Notes under the pieces: model-generated
Databases searched by the model: none
What the model was told of the DNA's origin: nothing
What the model saw: the letters and a program-made list of their open reading frames with translations, nothing else
Source: Cristatella mucedo
Taxonomy: Eukaryota > Bryozoa > Phylactolaemata > Cristatellidae
Length of the DNA: 64,000 bases
Assembly (NCBI GenBank): GCA_009760855.2
Contig: WPIO01000048.1
Location: 2,613,501-2,677,500 of the forward strand
Direction: 5' to 3'
Shown: piece after piece, positions 61,822 through 64,000 of the stretch
How the letters are laid out: each line of letters begins with the position of its first letter
Position numbering within the stretch: the first letter of the stretch is position 1
Program-made: the position numbers and the translations under genes

Positions 61822-61975
61822 AAAGGTCGGCAGATTCAACGGCCTCGTTCATATTGTAGCAGAAGAGCACTTGTAGCTATCCCCCACTTGGAGCCTGCAA
61901 TCCTGAATTGCCTGCTGCAGGACTCAAACCCACGACCTGGGTAGTCAAATGTGAGCAGCTTGCTCCAGCGGGGCA
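61822..61975 (-). repeat. SINE family 1, antisense
   Basis: GGTCGGCAGATTCAACGGCC, TCATATTGTAGCAGAAGAGC, CTGCAGGACTCAAACCCACG (B box complement) and GTCAAATGTGAGCAGC in order. It lies about 210 bp upstream (in gene orientation) of the SDHAF2 exon at 61503. Confidence 0.78.
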
Positions 61976-63870
61976 AAGACGGGAGGCGGGCAGCACTAAT
62001 GAGCAGTGACATAAAGTGACACAGTTTGGATGAAAAGTGAAAACGAGTGGGAAACACGTGTAGCAAACATAAGCAGGCACAAGGAAAATCGACTATGGGA
62101 TATACGCTGGCCCACATTGAGGAAAACAACAGGTGCACACGATTAGGGGAAGTAGAGAAGCAGGCTCCGCGATGTTTCTAACATTTCAATGCATGAAAAT
62201 CGATGACAACATCTCGGATCGACAACACATACGAGCAGCATTAGTGAGCCAGTAACCGCAAAAAGGTGGCTACGCCAACACTGGAACTCTATAGCGCTAG
62301 CAGAGGAATGTGTGCTTGATAGCACCTTCCCTTTTATGCATATAAAAAACAGCGATTGAGATCGGGATTTGAACCCGAGCTTTTGCCACTCAAAGCCGTC
62401 AAAACGCTCTCTGATTCCGGACATGGCAGAAGAATAAAGAGCTATACACGACTATCTGGGAATTGGCTATGTGCAGTTGAACGAGTTGCAAGTGAAAGAG
62501 GACCCTCACGAACTCTGGCGCTGCATACTTTTTGGAAAGGTGACTATTGTAAGCCTTCCGATGGGAACAAGTCAGTCAAAATTGTCACTTCGACGATGCT
62601 AACGAGAACGGCAACGATAATGACGATAACCGACAACAACTCTTGACAGATCCGTGTGAAATTAATTGATATAATAGACGAGCCATTGCCGAGACCACTG
62701 CTGGGTTGTGCAAGCTCACTCCCAGTAGAGGAAGCTCGGGTTGGAACATAAAAAAAAACACCCACGTGGAAGGGTACATAGGTATTGTCAAGTTGCTGTA
62801 TATGTTTGGCACATCATTGGGAAACAAAACTGCCTAACAAACCAAACGAGAACATCAAAAGTGTGCAGTCTAGCAAACTGCGAATATCCCGAGTAGAAGA
62901 ATACTCAGAAAGCAGGCTAGAAAAGCTTGGTGACACTGACACTCAGCACTCAGCCCGGCATACAAGCACTTTGCTGAGGGGCTGTTGTATTGGTTAAGGG
63001 CGATAAACGACTATTTCGAGATGTTTTCTATCAACCTAATATGAATTATTAAGGGCATGTTACTAGCCAGAGGCCTTACCAACCGGTGGCTATGAGTGTC
63101 TTCATTCTTCCACTAGCATGCTTGATAATGCGAATGTCACTAAGCTACGGTTGCCGATCCTCTTGCAGCGAGCTGAAAGGAGATGGACAGGGATTTAGCT
63201 CTCGTAGAATGTTATAAAACGACTTCGAGTTATCATTATTATTCTTATCAGCTCTTGTCAATAAGCAATATGAATAGGCTCACTGGAATTAAATATAAAT
63301 ATAAAGATAATATAAAAATAAAGAATAATAGCTGACAATAAAAAATCTCTTTCTTGCCCAACATGCTCAGTATTTCGTCCGACCAGCCCTCACTGGTGGA
63401 ATGCTCCAGCGCGAAGCTGGTCGATATTTTGGATGAATTTACTTCTCTGACTAAGAATATTGTGTGCCCTGGCCCAGATGGTCTATGGTTTACTGTAGGA
63501 TTTAAAAAGCTAGGACTACTGAGTCAACCTTGAGAAAGCATAAAAAGACTAGGTGCCCATTAGCAATCATATTTAGACTGCCGTAGATCATACGTATCTA
63601 TCCTAGCATAGGTGAAGTTTTGAATCTATATAAATATTGTCAGATTACAGATGGACAATCCAATACTATGTCTCATCTCTGTGAGATTCTTCGCCGTTAG
63701 CTGCTTTCTTAGTAGGGAGGATATCGGGCTTGCTTCTCTAGTTTTTTGTCACTAAGAAAGATATGATCAGAGAGTCCATGATATTGATTATGTACCGCTT
63801 GACTATTACTGTTGTTACGCGAGGCCCGTAGGCGATTAAAAAACCGAGCTAGATGACTCGTGACAAAAAC
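61976..63870. other. Upstream part of SDHAF2 or intergenic; no exon found
   Basis: Searched on the - strand for the SDHAF2 RGMLEN-type motif without success. At about 62360-62372 (+) the complement of a GGTTCAAATCC B box lies in a GATCGGGATTTGAACCCGAGC context, a tRNA-like T arm, but no full cloverleaf forms around it. The rest shows no repeat with a second copy. Confidence 0.4.
63865..63869 (-). terminator. Pol III terminator (T5) of tRNA-Met
   Basis: AAAAA on + (TTTTT on the transcribed - sense) one base beyond the tRNA 3' end. It supports a functional Pol III gene rather than a tRNA-derived repeat. Confidence 0.85.
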
Positions 63871-63943
63871 TGCCCTGGGTGAGGATCGAACTCACGACCT
63901 TGAGATTATGAGACTCACGCGCTGCCTGCTGCGCTACCAGGGC
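63871..63943 (-). tRNA. tRNA-Met (CAT), elongator type
   Basis: 73 bases without intron. Acceptor GCCCTGG pairs with CCAGGGC, discriminator A. D stem GCGC/GCGC. Anticodon loop CTCATAA gives CAT. T arm GTGAG TTCGATC CTCAC, 5 paired bases. The T-T at the last anticodon-stem pair also occurs in vertebrate elongator tRNA-Met. A box (TAGCGCAGCAGG) and B box (GAGTTCGATCC) are intact. An elongator rather than an initiator: the sequence follows the elongator consensus and lacks the initiator acceptor and loop features. Confidence 0.96.
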
Positions 63944-64000
63944 TTCACGTCCAGGTTGATTAGTCAGCGATAGACGTTCTTGATACCGGTCCTACCTCAT

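Noticed and set aside
62340-62430. Possible second tRNA gene on the - strand (good T arm)
   Set aside because: Only the T arm forms; no acceptor, D or anticodon stem could be completed, so it is at most a tRNA-derived remnant.

Overview
The window is animal nuclear DNA. Its genes are split by introns with GT..AG borders. It carries many diverged LINE-type retrotransposons, two families of tRNA-derived SINEs, long microsatellites and one Pol III tRNA gene. The proteins encoded are animal-type: an organic anion transporter, the type I regulatory subunit of PKA, and the SDH assembly factor SDHAF2. Gene structure and repeat content fit a bilaterian invertebrate, but I cannot name a phylum or species from sequence alone. 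Nothing resembles bacterial, organellar or viral gene organisation.

Layout. (1) 597-10279, + strand: four exons from the 3' half of a solute carrier organic anion transporter (SLCO/OATP). The 5' half lies left of the window, and one internal exon could not be located. (2) 10280-16662: intergenic, with a ~400 bp (CT)n tract. The SLCO and PKA genes converge here tail to tail. (3) 16663-44678, - strand: a complete regulatory subunit I gene of cAMP-dependent protein kinase. Ten coding exons join in frame to 381 codons, the same length as human PRKAR1A, with all key residues kept. Its introns (0.26-10.8 kb) are full of LINE fragments, a ~325 bp (CTACGA)n array, G-runs, a (CT)n array, a 17 bp minisatellite and a 22-23 bp perfect-type hairpin. 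(4) 44679-57246: intergenic, rich in repeats. It holds nested LINE/SINE insertions, a 3 x 131 bp tandem repeat, a TTTAGCG/TTTAGGG heptamer tract flanked by inverted GGACATTTCCCC-type blocks, and a dense SINE cluster. (5) 57247-61612, - strand: the last two coding exons of SDHAF2; upstream exons were not found. (6) 63871-63943, - strand: an elongator tRNA-Met(CAT) gene with a T5 terminator.

Functionally the three protein genes are unrelated housekeeping or transport genes: uptake of organic anions at the plasma membrane, cAMP sensing and inhibition of the PKA catalytic subunit in the cytosol, and flavinylation of succinate dehydrogenase in mitochondria. I see no operon-like logic. No clearly new molecular system was found. 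The most unusual signals are structural: the heptamer tract inside inverted repeats, the intron hairpin, the G-run block beside PKA exon 8, and the 3' tail shared by SINE and LINE. Nearly every long open frame outside the exons listed here is a by-product of microsatellites, retrotransposon remains or chance.
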